Notes: a model not told the origin generated them from the sequence alone. A DNA stretch of 64,000 bases from Phycomyces nitens (GCA_022702545.1 JAHRBC010000003.1:1860001-1924000), one strand, 5' to 3'. Positions 1-12,553 are shown, numbered from the stretch's first letter. A program made the numbers and translations.

Positions 1-1
1 A

Positions 2-1047
2 CTTGACCCCACATACAGAAAGACCACCCAGTTCCACTTTCTCAAGCACACCCGCTCTCTTTTGCGCCTGTCTCTTGTCAGTGTCGTACTTGTGTCTGCA
101 TTGGTTGCAGCCAACCGCTATATCCGTGCTGCCGTTCCTGCACCTTTCACTACTTCCCAAAAGTCTTTCACTGCCGGTATCTGGACTATCCATTTTGCTC
201 TAGACAACGATATGTGGGCCAGTGAGATGAGAATGAGAGATGCTATCCGTGATTTGGAATTGGATGTTGTTGGTCTTTTGGAGTCGGATACCATGCGTAT
301 CATTATGGGTAACCGCGACTGGGCTCAGTACATTGCCGAGGATCTTGGTTATTATGTTGACTATGTAAGTATCTTTGGGGATCGAATACGATATTTAGCA
401 ATGTATTGCATGGTTCTCATAAAGTAACATTACAGGGACCGTCTACCATGGAGCATACCTGGGGCTGCCTTATGCTCTCCAAGTTCCCCATCCTCCGTTC
501 TTCTCACCATCTTTTGCCTTCTCCAGTTGGCGAGTTGGCCTGTGCTATCCATGCCACACTGGATGTGTATGGCCAACCCGTTGATTTCATTGTCAGCCAC
601 AACGGACAAGAAGAAGACCCCGAGGACAGACGTTTGCAGACCACAGAGCTTGCCCGTATTATGCGCACTAGTCCCAACCCATTTGTATTCCTTGGCTATG
701 TCGTCACCAAACCACAGCAGCCCCTCTACCACCTCTTGTTTGATGGCGGTGACATGAACGATATTGATCCCACTGACTGGGATCGCTGGTGCCAATACAT
801 TGGATACCGTGGCCTTCGTCGTGTGGCCTATGCGCGTGTCAGCCATGGACACATCACTGACACTGAGATCCAGACCGGTAAATTCCAAATTGTAGATAGT
901 CCCAAGGATTACTGGAAGGCTTCCTATGAGCGCCTGGACGAGTCTCAGATTGTGCCCGACCTGCGCTACCCAGCAATCTTCCGTGGTCAAGGCATTCGTG
1001 GTCATCGTTTCCATGTATTTGATGAGCCTCGCTACTTTGTTCATTAG
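2..1047 (+). CDS. CWH43: Cwh43/PGAP2IP-like protein, C-terminal part (5' end outside window)
   Basis: Two exons are visible, 2-364 and 436-1047, with a 71-bp GT-AG intron; the gene starts upstream of the window. The 324 visible residues begin with a hydrophobic segment (around residues 22-42) and continue into the endonuclease/exonuclease/phosphatase-like C-terminal domain of the Cwh43 family. Recognisable blocks are [41 protein letters not shown] and [13 protein letters not shown]. In yeast Cwh43 exchanges the lipid of GPI anchors for ceramide in the ER; the animal counterpart of this C-terminal half is PGAP2IP-related. The stop is TAG at 1045-1047. The missing 5' part should encode the N-terminal membrane region. 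Family assignment is confident; catalytic residues were not checked. Confidence 0.9.
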
Positions 1048-1360
1048 AACCAATATTTCACATCCACCTTAGATGCTCTGTTTAATTTCTCATTATTAAT
1101 TTTCTTTTTACTTGCTTTCCCATACTATATGGTAGAACCATTGGTAACAAAACAAAACAAAACAAAAAAACACACACTCACTTACTTCATATTTGCCTTG
1201 TCCCCTCTATATGCCAAGCAAGTGTGAATATTTCTTAATAAATAAATAAATATAAAAAAAACAATACAGAAATGTTGTGCTTTATAAAAATCCAAAGGTA
1301 TTCTAAAATGTATGGGCAAAATAATAATGGATCAACCATCTATCTATCTATGTTTATATT
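1048..1360. other. Convergent 3' intergenic region
   Basis: AT-rich spacer between the stop codons of CWH43 (+) and the BCS1-like gene (-). It holds A-rich runs and a short TATC repeat near 1340-1352. I see no gene in it. Confidence 0.6.
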
Positions 1361-3138
1361 TTATACACGATACTTTTGGACAAGTTCTTTGAGTTGAATG
1401 GGAATACTTCCCACTTGATGCCTAAAGAGTACCATAACCTGCATGATTTCACTTGGTGGGATAAGGAACTCTGGAATGGTTGTCAGGTCAGGGCAAATGT
1501 CATCTAGTTGGCTGGTATCATCGTCTTCCATCACCATCCGATATATCTTTCTCATCTGATGATGTGTCGCATAAGATAGCTCTAGATGGATATCCATTCG
1601 ACCTGCTCGTATAATCGCAGGGTCCAGTACATCCATGTGGTTGGTCGTCATTATAAAGATTATGCCTTGTTCCAAGGTATGGCCATCCAAAACCGATAAA
1701 AATGAACTCAAGTTGAAGTTTGGCTCTTTTGAATCATCATCTGTGGTTTGCATTTGTATTCTGTCCTGACGTCGATGCAAGACCTAAGGATTTGTAGGTA
1801 AGGGATCTGACAGACGGACGATTATGTATATTTACAGTCGACATGGTGTCAATGTCTTCGAATACGACCACAGAGTTTGCGGGCACACTTGCAAATGCCT
1901 GGTGTAGATCTGCATCAGACTGGACATAGCCAAGGTTGATAAAGTACATGTCTCTCTTTAGCTCTGACCTATTATTATTATTATTATTTAAAAAACAAAA
2001 ACAAAAGTCAAAATATATCCTTGGACACGCCCTTTGACCTACGCAACTGCAAACACCAGACTAGTCTTGCCGGTACCTGGCTGTCCATACAAGAGGTACC
2101 CGCGTCTATAGGGGAATCCGATGCGCTGGTAGAATGCCTTGTTGTTGGCAAAAGAACTAATGTCTTTTCTGACAAGCTTTTCATTTCGAGGACAAAGTGC
2201 AACTGTGGATAGACCCTGTACTTCATGCAAGGAACAAATCCGCACCCATTTTCCATTTGCTGAATAATCATACCGAGTCCTCGCAAGCTTCTTTAGAGAC
2301 TCGAGATGGGCCAGATAGTCTTTGGCGACCTGGGCTATAAAGGATCCCAGGATGCCAACATTGACTTGCTTGGAAAAGTTAGGTGCAATTGATACTCGAA
2401 TGGATCCATCGTTGGGCCCATCCTTTTGCTTGTCTACAGTCATGATATCTGATACCCCATTACTTGATGTGGCCTGTTGGGGTTCAAACTGAAGGCAGAT
2501 TGGATAGCCCTGGTGAATAAGATGATGGACTGGCTAGGATCAGGCTTGGGTTTGCATCATGATTCTCAATTAGTGATTCTGAATTGGTTACCTTGTTCTG
2601 GCTGTGGTACCATGTGGAATGCAGGAGGATCCAATGGATCATGGTCTACATGAAGCATTGGACGAAGAGTGTAGCCACCCACTGTGTTCTTCTGGGTGTG
2701 TTTGGAAATGAGATGCGAAAGGGCCTGATGAAAGATATTGGGGACTGTGTCGTATGAATGAGTAGGATGAGCCGAGATGAGACCCAACAGTTTGGACTTT
2801 GTGTTGCGGAACCATGACTTACTGGTATGGTAAGCATCATAGGCTGTTGGCTCTACAGTGACGGTAATCTCTCCATGGCGAGATCGTTGATTGGATTGTA
2901 GATAATTAGAGATCACCTCGATGAGATGGATAAATAGCTTTGCTCCAATTAGGACTAGTGTCACTATTGCTGTAACGATAAAAGTGTCGACAGCATATAT
3001 GTTTGTTTTTTTAATAAAAGACTCGAGTTGGGTTGGGAGATAGGCATAGAGAATGGCTTCTAGTTGAGAATAGGTAAATGTTTGGAAAAAGGGAGCAAGA
3101 ATGGCCGAGAGCTCATTATTCTGGGGCATTACTGCCAT
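1361..3138 (-). CDS. BCS1-like mitochondrial AAA ATPase
   Basis: Four exons on the minus strand: 3138-2592, 2529-2043, 1968-1836 and 1783-1361. Introns of 62, 74 and 52 bp are all GT-AG and phase-consistent. The 529-aa product has a hydrophobic membrane segment near residues 50-72 and a Bcs1-type middle region. The AAA module follows: Walker A GQPGTGKT (about 331-338), Walker B VVVFEDID (378-385) and the TTNHMDVLDPAIIRAGRMD block with the arginine finger. Bcs1 in the mitochondrial inner membrane inserts the Rieske iron-sulfur protein into complex III. The protein is longer than yeast Bcs1 (about 450 aa) and fungi carry several Bcs1-like paralogues, so orthology is not claimed. The start at 3138 lies 42 bp downstream of the stop of the BioF-like gene on the same strand. 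Confidence 0.85.
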
Positions 3139-3180
3139 GTCTTTTTAATGAATTATAAAACGAGAGAAAGAGATGTATAC

Positions 3181-4579
3181 TCATAGCTTTGGTTGCTCCA
3201 AAGATATGTCATTGGCTGCGGTGTCTTGATGACTGCCAAAGAATAGATGAACAGCTTCGACCAGGGAATCGACTTGTTCAAGAGTGTTATGGCCATGAAG
3301 ACATATACGAACCCGTTCATGGCCCTTTGGAACAGTTGGAGAGCAGATGGGTTTTACGATGAAGCCTTTTTTGTTTAGGTAATTGGCCAATGCACGAACA
3401 GGCGCATTTCCGTTTAGAACAATGCCTTGGATAGGACTAGGAGATGGTAAAAGAGTTCCAATCGGCAACCGAATGGTCTGACGGAACCTGTTGGTCAAGA
3501 GGTGGACATGCTTTTGCATCTACAAGCCAATTGAGCATAAACTCTCTTTCTTTCTCTCTGTCAAAATTACACACTCACTTGTGTGGTTGACCCGCTCTCC
3601 AGCAAAGCATAAGCGCATTTGATGCTAGCCAAACTGCTGTGGGTCATGAATGTCGAGTATATCAATGGTCTTGCATAGTTGATCAAGTAGTTTCGCAACA
3701 CAGAGGATCCAAGAATGACAGCTAGAGTAATTTAGATTAATATGATCAAGGCCAATAACAATTGAGATCATTACCACCATTGCTTGCCAATGCCTTGCTA
3801 AAAGTGTGCAGACGAGCAAAGACCTCATCCTCCAACCCATACATTGCCACCACACCCCGGCCATTCTCTCCAAATACACCGGTGCTGTGAGCCTAAGAAG
3901 ATGTGGGTTGGGATCAGGCTCTGGAGCCACAAGTTTTGGCCCAATGGTTGCTTTTTACCTCGTCAACAATCAAGAAGCCATTGTCTCTCTGGGGCCAGCA
4001 TTCTCGGATGGCAGCAACGATCTGTTTGAGAGGAGCAATGTCGCCATCCATAGAATACACCGTTTCCACGGCAATAAATACGTTTTTGTCTGGGTGGGTT
4101 TGTTGGACGTTTTTGAGGATCCGAACGAGATCATCCACATCAGAATGTCTAAAGGATACACGGAGACCAGCTCTCGATATACGCATGCCTTCATGGACAC
4201 TGGCATGGACCAGGGCATCATAAACAATCACATCGCCCTTTTGGGGTACAGTGCTAAAGAGCCCTGCGTTGGCATCGAATCCCGAATTGAACAAGAGGGC
4301 AGACTCGGCCTGGTGGAAGCGAGCCAGGGTATGTTCGAGATCTTCGGCATAGACTGAATTGCCATCAAGAAGACGAGATCCTGTTGATCCCAGGATATTG
4401 TCGAGTGAATGAAGTTCGGTCAGGAATGCATCTCTAAATGCACCGCTATAAGCAAGACCGAGAAAGTCATTTGAAGAAAAGTCAATGGCATTTTGGGGAT
4501 TAATGACAAGTCTCCGGAGCTTTGCAATCTCGCGCCTCTTCTCGAGGGTGCTATTGAGCTGGTCCAATAGCCGGGTCAT
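3181..4579 (-). CDS. bioF: 8-amino-7-oxononanoate (KAPA) synthase-like PLP enzyme
   Basis: Exons 4579-3959, 3892-3775, 3721-3579 and 3519-3181, with introns of 66, 53 and 59 bp. The 406-aa protein belongs to the alpha-oxoamine synthase family of class II PLP enzymes. It shows SSNDFLGLA, GSTGSRLLDGN, the VDEAHSTGVFG block (reassembled across the first intron) and the PLP lysine in HTFSKALASNG (K about 240). Length fits bacterial and fungal BioF, which condenses pimeloyl-CoA or pimeloyl-ACP with alanine in biotin synthesis. Other family members (5-aminolevulinate synthase, serine palmitoyltransferase) are longer or carry extra N-terminal parts. The C-terminus ends in -PKL, a PTS1-like tripeptide, so a peroxisomal location is plausible. 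Exact substrate is inferred. Confidence 0.82.
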
Positions 4580-5136
4580 TAGGTGGGCAAGAAAGGAAGA
4601 GAGAGAAAGAGAGAAAGTGAATAGGATTAATTATTCATAGATTGACCCCAACCAATCGCCCTGAGTCATCCAAATAGATTTTGGGATTCTAGACAGTCTC
4701 AGGCTTGACTCCGATTCCCTTTGGGGCCCTGACCGGACGATAAAGAAGTATATGAATGCTCTAGAGGCAAGCAAGATGTGCAATTGATTATAAACAGTTG
4801 CCATGGATACTGGATAATAATTTTTTTTAATTGGTTCGAGAGAGTACAATTGTGATTTATTACCGTCGTAACACATGGCCTAGGAGATAAACTAATGCCA
4901 AAAGTGAAGAGATGGTGATAAGAGTTGATTGCGCGAATAGGCAAGAGACCTAAAACGGGTTCTTTTGGACGCTACACCAGCGCATTTATGTAGAAAGGGA
5001 ATGTTAGTGGCTATAAAACACGGGGGGGCGAGTTTCATGACGAATAGAGGGGAATATGTCCATAAAAAGGCATTTTTATCGATTTGTATGTTAAATTCAT
5101 TTCTACGTGTGACTCTATCCTTGTTCTTCTTCTTCA
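4580..5136. other. Divergent intergenic/promoter region
   Basis: 557 bp between the divergently transcribed BioF-like (-) and cyclin-like (+) genes. Short open frames here have no recognisable protein character. It probably holds both promoters; I see no distinct motif. Confidence 0.5.
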
Positions 5137-5845
5137 ATGTCAACTCTTAACTCGTCGCTCGTATTCCAGAATGCCTACCAGCTATCGAGCATCCTAGACA
5201 AGCACCCCTCCCTCTCTCTGTCCCTCAAGATACGCGGCAGTACCGACCGCCTGTTTTCATACACTGTCTCTACCATCAGGCAACTTATCCAATGTTCAAA
5301 TCAGAAATCCTCGTACCAACACATGCTTTTGCCTGATCTCTATACCTTTATACGCCATGTCTATCTCCAATGCCGCCTTACTCCAACCGTCTTGGTGATT
5401 GCACTCATTTATCTCTTGCGTCTAAAGAAGAACTTGCACAGCCATGCGCGAGGAGGTAAACCGATTGTTGAACTAGCATGATCTAACATTTTGTTGTAGA
5501 GTACGATACTCCCTACAAGTTCTTTCTTGCGTCTGTAATGGTGTCTTCGAAATACATTGAGGATTGTGCGACTCATGGACCATCAATTTATCGCATTGTA
5601 TCACCACTCTATATACCTCAGGAACTCAATGCCATGGAGCGCAGTTTTCTTGGTGTCCTCAAGGTAAAAATAAGTAAATATAAATATTATAGACAAGAGC
5701 TTCTATCCCAGCCAGCTGGTTGGGTATACAAGGACATTTTCTAAATCAAGGGATTTAGTTTGATCTCTATGTCGACATTGTAGACCTTTACAATTTTGTA
5801 GACAAACGCCAGGAGGTCCTTGGTTTGGAACTGGGCCTCAAATGA
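5137..5845 (+). CDS. Cyclin-fold protein (Pcl/PHO80-type cyclin)
   Basis: Exons 5137-5455, 5500-5663 and 5759-5845 with introns of 44 and 95 bp. The product is 189 aa. The central region LPDLYTFIRHVYLQCRLTP, followed by LVIALIYLLRLKKN and FFLASVMVSSKYIEDC, has the spacing of a single cyclin box as in PHO85-type cyclins, which bind and direct a cyclin-dependent kinase. The C-terminal stretch NAMERSFLGVLKFDLYVD also suits the family. The short length (one box, little tail) matches small Pcl cyclins. Which kinase it partners and in what process cannot be read from sequence. Confidence 0.75.
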
Positions 5846-7287
5846 AAATGTACAAATGGCCTATTGATCGACACACGAGAGGGCTTTCCTTACAGTATAC
5901 TCAACTTAATAATCACCAACCCCATCATTCTATTCTGTAATAATCTCATCATATTATAATATATATAAAAATATATAAACATTTTCCCATTGTCTTTAAA
6001 GACCAATCTTGCCAGGTCTATAATTAGACAATAGTAATATTGACCGTTTCTCTGGTTTAAAAGATACACAAAATAAGAGTATGGAATATAAAGGGGGGAA
6101 ACAAGGGACAAGGCAGATTCCAATGAGACTAATGGCAAGAATATCAAAGCCAATTAGCACTCCAATTGACAGATGGTTTGCTTATTTGCTGTTGGATATT
6201 TAAAAATCAACAATCAGAAATACCTTGGTCTCTAACATATAAACATTATTTGGCTTGTTAAAAAAAATGGCGTCTTTTTTGTTTGGTTTTTGGTTTTGTA
6301 CATTTCCTTTTACCCGAACAACAACAAAAAAAGGGCATCTAGTCCAATCAGGGTGGGAATATTAAGGTTTTCATTGGTATTTCTCATAGAACCCCATCAG
6401 GAAATATTCTTCCGACTGGGGAATTATATATACATATATGTACAAATAAAACCTGTCTGCGTATGAGTTTAAGCGCCTTATCAGCCTTTTTGGCTTTCCA
6501 TTGTTCTCGTAAATTGTACTCTAGTGTTTCAAACAATCAATTTTTAAAAATAAATTGTTTCAATATGATTGTTATTGTTTTGAGTTTAATAAACATTGCA
6601 AGAATGTTTACAGATTATAACTGTTTGCAAAAAGAAAACCTTGTTTGAATATAATTAAACGTAATCTTATGCACAAGGCACAATAAACTGATCAGCAAGA
6701 TTAAACATCCATGCTAGGCTTTTAGGTAACAATCGGCCAATCAGACCTGGTCTAATATCAGTGATAAAAATATTCACTTATTGACCCATTTGACTTTATA
6801 AAACATTATATTGTACCAATGCTTTTGTTTTGGCATATTCAGGTCTAAGATCCATAATCACCATGGCAATGAAAAAAAAGGTACATTTTCTACCATGTCG
6901 GCCTAGAATTACCGAATCCCGACAAAATGGTCAAGAAATGCCAAAATTTAGCAAAATTATTATATTTGAGAATTGGGGTGTACAAAGGGATATTGAATGA
7001 CGATAGCAATTATATAAACATGCAGAGATCCACCTGTGGCAATATATCCATTTCCACTTTGGACCAAGATATGCATTGAAAAAAGCCTTTTTTATTATTA
7101 TTAGTATTATTATTAGTATTACTACTACTATTTAAATACACCCAGGAGTTTCTGGTTTGGAATAACTTTTCTGTCGAGTGTCATTCCAAATAACTGGAAA
7201 AGTCTGGGAAATTATTCGTTATTTTTTAAATAAATATACAATTGTATAAAACATTGGTGGCAAGGGTACAAACAATATAGAATGAAA
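5846..7287. other. Gene-free AT-rich interval
   Basis: 1.44 kb between the cyclin-like gene (+) and the 3' end of the coiled-coil gene (-). It is AT-rich with ATT microsatellite character near 7090-7130. No frame looks protein-coding and no RNA gene is evident. Confidence 0.5.
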
Positions 7288-8659
7288 TCATGATTTGTAG
7301 ATTAGAGCATCAAATAGAGTACCAGCAGAACCAACAGGGCTACGGCCAACATGATTTCTATACAGATCAACATTAGCCTTAAAATTGGGTGCCAATCTTG
7401 GATCCTTACGTGTTGGAAATAGCCTGTGCTTGAACCATGACAATGAGATGTCTCTTCGTTGAGCAGCCTTGATTTTCATCTGCAATTCGTCAAGCTGTTT
7501 AGTAGAGTCAATGCCCCTGTTGTACTTTTCAATTGAAGCAATAATCGATCTGTGTTTGGCCCTAGAGTTCTTTAGCTTAACACCCTGTATGTTTGCTTCC
7601 ATCAGAATCTGCTCCATTGTAGTCTCTCGGTTCAATCGATTCTGAGTAATGGCATTATCCAGTAACTAGACTATAGTAAATAAAAACGATTCTTCTTCTT
7701 TCCAACTTGCAATCTTTTGGGCCGCAACCACCAATTAACTCGATTGCTTACTTCAACATCATCATCAAGTTGTTTGAGTTTTTCTACATAATCCACAATC
7801 TCCTTTTTGTTGAATTCAATCTTTTGCTCTTCAAGTTTCAAGAGGTATTGAAGCTGTTCAATTCTATCTTTCAAGGTCGCGACCAGCACGTTTCCTGTTC
7901 TTTTAAAGCCATCAGAGTCTGCCTAAAACCCAAATTGTATCTTACATGGGTTCAGCATCCGTAAGTCCCTGCACACTCGCAGTTCGTTTGTCTCTGTAAG
8001 GCTCCCAGACAGGAGGCTCATTATAAGCCGTATCTTGGCTGGCCTCACTGGGCTTCTTTTTCAGTTCATTGCCAGACTCATCTGCGGTCAGAAACATGTC
8101 TGCTTCGGGATCGATTTCGTTTCCAGAGACACTATGAGACCTTTCTTTTCGTGTGGATTTCTTTAACCTCGACAAGAACTTTTTTCCCTTGGGAGGTCGT
8201 TCAGGAAGAACTATTATGATATTACATTAATCAATGTGGCATAAATACCCGCATTTTTGCTATATATATATTTTTTGCTATATTTTTCTTGGATTTACCC
8301 TGTGGGGCAGTTTGATATCTTTGCAAGGCGGGCTCATCGTCATCATCGCTGGTATGAGATTCAGCATAGAATGTAGGAGTTGGTGCCGAGGCAAGCTTCC
8401 AATAATCCTTTGCAATCTTTGATGCATTTGAACGCTTGAAATGACGAACATTGTTGACGAATCTGGACATGCCAGCCTTTGATGGGCGTTTGAGTTGGGC
8501 TGATGAGGCATTTTCGGTAGGATTTGTTGGGTAGGACCGAATATTGAGCGATTCGACAAGATGGGCATTGTTTAGACGTTGTTGGAATGATATGGTAGAA
8601 AGAGAGGCCTCTTTGCTGACTCCACTCTTGAGGAATTCATTGACTTCATCATAGTCCAT
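7288..8659 (-). CDS. Unidentified coiled-coil protein
   Basis: Modelled as four exons: 8659-8299, 8210-7946, 7899-7752 and 7665-7288. The start is the first ATG (MDYDEVNEFL). Introns 1 and 3 (88 and 86 bp) are clear. Intron 2 (7900-7945, 46 bp) ends at a poor AAAAG acceptor; an alternative acceptor (TAG) further on would shorten exon 3 to begin at 7863. The roughly 383-aa product has a serine/acid-rich N-terminal half with basic patches (RLKKSTRKERSHS) and a strongly charged helical region likely to be a coiled coil (LKLEEQKIEFNKKEIVDYVE). I recognise no domain. It contains no membrane segment or signal peptide. Confidence 0.6.
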
Positions 8660-9305
8660 TGTCTTTGGGATGCTTACAAATCCAAACAATCATCTCACTC
8701 CACTTTATGCCGCCGCCAACTTTCCCACTCTTTATTCTTGGCCTTTTTGTCTTTCTCTTGTCTTTTTACCCCATTTATACGAGACAGCTGAGACGTCACG
8801 AGATCATCCAGATAAGCATAATGCAACCCTATAGGCTCTAGATATTGGCCGTTTTCTACAGCATAAAAAAAAAGAAGCCAGAGGCTGCAATTCTGTCCCT
8901 CATAATATTAATATTACTATTGTTTAATCAGAGGCATATTTGCTTTTCAAAGAGCCAGAATTTGAATATATGGTTAGGTCAAGCACCTCTAATATATATT
9001 TTCTTTGGCAGTAAGATGAACCCAAAGGCACTATTCCTATTTAATCCTCTCTGCACGCCTTTTTTGCTGCCTTGAATAAATCACAATCGTATCCACAAAC
9101 AATCTGGCCATATTTCTCTTAAATACTTCAATTGACTTATCCCTCAGGGTCTGAAGAGCTTTGTCAATTTGGTGGGAGGACGACAATCACAACCCAAAAC
9201 TACAGCGCTTTGCTTCTAGAGCCAAGCCACGCTATAGAAAACCCCGCACAATTCTGTAAATAAATAGCGTACCCGTCCAAAACCAAGGTGACCCTATCCA
9301 TTAAA
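8660..9305. other. Divergent promoter region
   Basis: 646 bp between the coiled-coil gene (-) and ARC1 (+). It includes AT-rich runs and no recognisable gene; it presumably holds both promoters. Confidence 0.5.
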
Positions 9306-11104
9306 ATGTCTGCAATCCTGCGCCTCCCTGAAAGCACAGCAAAGGACGTGTCCTTGGTCTACAAGTTTGTAAAGGGCCAAAACATTGCCAGCGTCGAGCC
9401 AGCAGCCGAATTGTCATTGGAGGTAATGCAACAATGTTTGCACGCGTGCGCGGGAAAAAGGAAAAAAGGGCACTATATTTCAAGGGTTTCAAATACTCAA
9501 AAACGTGTTTCTTTATTGGTGCCAATGTAGGTCTCTGGTGATGCTGTTGAAGGTGCTATCACTATTGCAAAGTTCTTTGCAGCAAAGAACCAGCCCCAGC
9601 TCCTCGGTTCTTCCAAGGCTGAACAGGTCGAGGTCAGTTTATAACTTTTTTTGGCAATATATAAAAAAAGGCCAAAGAAATCTGTCAAGGATATAATAAA
9701 GTGATTAACACTTTTATTGCTGTTGTGTTTCTTTTTCTTTTTTAAAAAATAGGTTGAAGAGTGGCTCTCATGGGTGACTGCTCTCAAGGCTCTCGAGAAG
9801 AAGCAGGTCGTTGCTGCCTTGAAGGTAATATTGTATAGCTCGAGCACAGGCAGTTTATAGATTCGGTATATTCACACACTCTTTAGAAATTGGACGCCCA
9901 CCTGAGCACCCGCACCTTTGTGGCCCTCAACCGTCTTACAATTGCCGACCTTTTGATCTTTGCCAACGTACACAAGTTCTCTGTAAGTCATTATGATGAA
10001 TGCTGATCTAGCCCAAAACACCCATTAAACAACAAGTGCGAATAGAAAGAGATCAAGGTCACCACCATGCCCAATGTCTTGAGATGGTTTGATCTTATCC
10101 AGAATGTTGTTGCCCAGAACAACATCAAGGACTTTGATATCATTGAGATCAACCTCAAGGATGTCCCTGAGCCTGTGTTTGCCGCACCTGCTGCCAAAAA
10201 GGACAAGAAGGCTGGCGACAAGGCCAAGGCTGATGAGAAGCCCAAGGCTGATGAAAAGTCAAAGGCCAAGACCGAGGAAAAGCCCAAGGCTGATGACAAG
10301 AGTGATAAAAAGGACAAGAAGGAGAAGAAGGAAAAGAAGGAGAAGAAGGAGAAGAAGCCTGGTAAGGTTTATAAAACGGTCAGGGATAGCAACAGATGAG
10401 TAAATTGGTGGTGTGTGTGTGTATCTATTGATAGCTGCGGCTCCCGTTGAGTCTGACCAGGCTCCCGTATCCAGACTTGATATCCGTGTTGGTTACATTC
10501 ACTCTTGCAAGAAGCACCCTGATGCTGATTCTCTCTATGTCGAGGAAATTGACCTTGGAGATGGTGCTGGTGTCCACCGCACCGTTGTGTCTGGCTTGGT
10601 TCGCTGGGTGCCCATTGAGGAAATGCAGGTATGGGAATCGGTTGACAAGGGGGAAACAGTGTGGGCCATTTGGTTAAATTGGCACATTATTTAGAACCGT
10701 TGGGTTATCTGCCTGGCCAACTTGAAGCCTGCCAGTATGCGTGGCATCAAGTCAGAGGCCATGGTTCTGTGTGCCACTGCCAACGATGGCAGCAAGGTTG
10801 AGTTGCTTGGACCTGTAGACACCAGCAAGGTCCAGCCCGGAGACCGTGTGTTCTTTGAGGGAATGGAGGGTAAGGACAAGCATAATTATATATTGTGTAT
10901 TGAATATATATGTGTGTGTGATTAGGTGAGCCCGAGAAGGTGCTTCCTCCCAAGAAGAAGTACTGGGAGGCAGTCCAGCCTGACTTCAAGACCGAGGACG
11001 ATACCTTGGCCTACTTCCAAGGCAAGCCCTTCTTGATCAAGACCAAGTCCGGCGAGACTGTGAAGTGCAAGGTGGCCACTGTTCAGGGTGGAGGAATCAA
11101 ATAA
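9306..11104 (+). CDS. ARC1: Arc1p/AIMP1-like tRNA-binding aminoacylation cofactor
   Basis: Eight exons: 9306-9422, 9531-9632, 9753-9824, 9887-9982, 10046-10361, 10435-10628, 10695-10869 and 10926-11104. All introns are GT-AG and phases join cleanly to a 416-aa protein. The N-terminal about 165 residues resemble the GST-C-like interaction domain of Arc1. A lysine-rich linker follows (about residues 150-235, repeated AKADEKPK and KKEKKEKK). The C-terminal EMAPII/OB-fold tRNA-binding domain begins at [10 protein letters not shown], with [25 protein letters not shown] and [13 protein letters not shown]. In yeast Arc1 (376 aa) holds methionyl- and glutamyl-tRNA synthetases in a cytosolic complex and delivers tRNA. 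The start ATG is preceded by AAA. Confidence 0.93.
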
Positions 11105-11238
11105 AGTGGTTTTGAATTCATGCACGCGGTGTTCAAAGCGGTTGGGCAAATGGACCGTCTGATAATGTTTATAAAGTGTGACGCGATAATACAGAGATCG
11201 TTTTGATCTTTCACACAGTCACACCGTTGGATAAAAAT

Positions 11239-11282
11239 ATTGTGATTATGATTGTGATTATGATTGTGATTGTGATTGTAAT
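11239..11282. repeat. Hexanucleotide-like tandem repeat (GATTGT/GATTAT)
   Basis: About seven imperfect copies of a 6-bp unit just downstream of ARC1. Confidence 0.8.
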
Positions 11283-11639
11283 TTTGGACTTTGGATTATA
11301 AGCTGCTTTTTTTGGGGGGCAAAGACAATGATTGTCAAGATGCAAAATGTGGTGGAGAGGGGAATTGGTTAAACAAGCTTTAAATTGACTAAGCCTTTGT
11401 TGTATGCTTCTTGGGCAACTCCGTTTATGACGACAAGCGAGAGTGAGTGCAAACACAAGCCGCTGTTTTGGGGAGCATGGTTCGGTAACTGAGTTTGTTT
11501 ACAACGTGGATATTGACCTATAAAGGCAATTTCGCTGTTTGGTTGATGTAAAGAGATGACTAGAGCAGCACAGACGTACAGAGAGAATAGATGAAGTTTT
11601 ATTTATTGCTTCTTGTTCATATAATAATTGCTGAGCAAT

Positions 11640-11690
11640 ATCATTATTATTATTATCATAATCATCATAATCATAATCATAATCGACCTG
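11640..11690. repeat. ATT / ATAATC microsatellite
   Basis: A run of TTA triplets passes into imperfect CATAAT copies. The minus-strand frame across it reads Asp/Tyr/Asn only and looks like an artefact of the repeat. Confidence 0.75.
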
Positions 11691-11917
11691 TGCCTTTGAA
11701 CAGGCCATCTTTTTCTTCTTCTTCTAAATGCACCGAATGGCCATGACCAACGGTTGGTCAAGCAGTCTAGAAATCCATTTTATACCATGGATAATGGTCA
11801 ACCTTATTTTAAGCAGGGAAGGGGTGGGTAATATCAATGACTTGTAGGCTGCATCTGTGTGAATTTTGCCATTTTAACAAGCACACCAAAACCACCAGTG
11901 TTGACAAGGCCCTTTAT

Positions 11918-12020
11918 TTCTTCTTCTTCTTCTTCTTCTTTCTTTCCTTCTCTTTTGCTACTAATATTAATACTAATATTAACATTAATATTAATATTAA
12001 TATTAATATTAATATTATTT
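11918..12020. repeat. TTC microsatellite followed by ATTAAT/ATTATT tract
   Basis: About eight TTC units are followed by some ten copies of a 6-bp AATATT-type unit, upstream of the PUF gene. Confidence 0.8.
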
Positions 12021-12553
12021 TATCTTATTTTTATTTTATTTTATTATTTTTATTTTCCAATTTGCCTTTCTATCCTGGTGGTCGGTGTTTGTTTCTCTTC
12101 ACTGTCATCAGACAAGCCAACTCGCCCTTTCTTTCCCTCTTTCTTTCTCTTTACCAATCATCTACATTCAAAATCAACCTTTTGGAGCGCTTTCTAATCT
12201 TCAGCCCCATCATCCCCGCTATACAGTCTGATTTCTGTAAGAATCACAGGATAGATTACACAGCAACAACAATCTTGTTTTGATTCTAACAAAGCCTGCC
12301 AATTGTCCTATTTCTCACATATATACACATATATATATATTTATATATAAAAACAAGGCCTTTTTTTATATAAAAAAAACAACCCCCTTTATTCTCGATT
12401 CCCTTTGAGCGCAGCAAAGGGAGTTACCCGGCTCTTTTCTTGGAAAGCTAAAACGCGCACAGCTTTTTCTCCTATTCTCTCGCTTCTTTATTTATATACA
12501 TATATACATATATATATATATAAATATATATATATTTACATATCTGTGCCAAA

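Larger units (their letters stand above)
11105..12553. other. Intergenic/promoter region rich in simple repeats
   Basis: 1.45 kb between ARC1 and the PUF gene, both on the plus strand. It carries three low-complexity tracts listed separately and a pyrimidine-rich stretch towards 12,550, which is probably the 5' UTR and promoter of the PUF gene. No credible gene is seen; open frames here are products of the repeats. Confidence 0.55.

Noticed and set aside
11499..11708. Minus-strand frame rich in Asp-Tyr and Asn
   Set aside because: It is the translation of a trinucleotide/hexanucleotide microsatellite followed by ordinary intergenic sequence; no splice partner or domain is visible.
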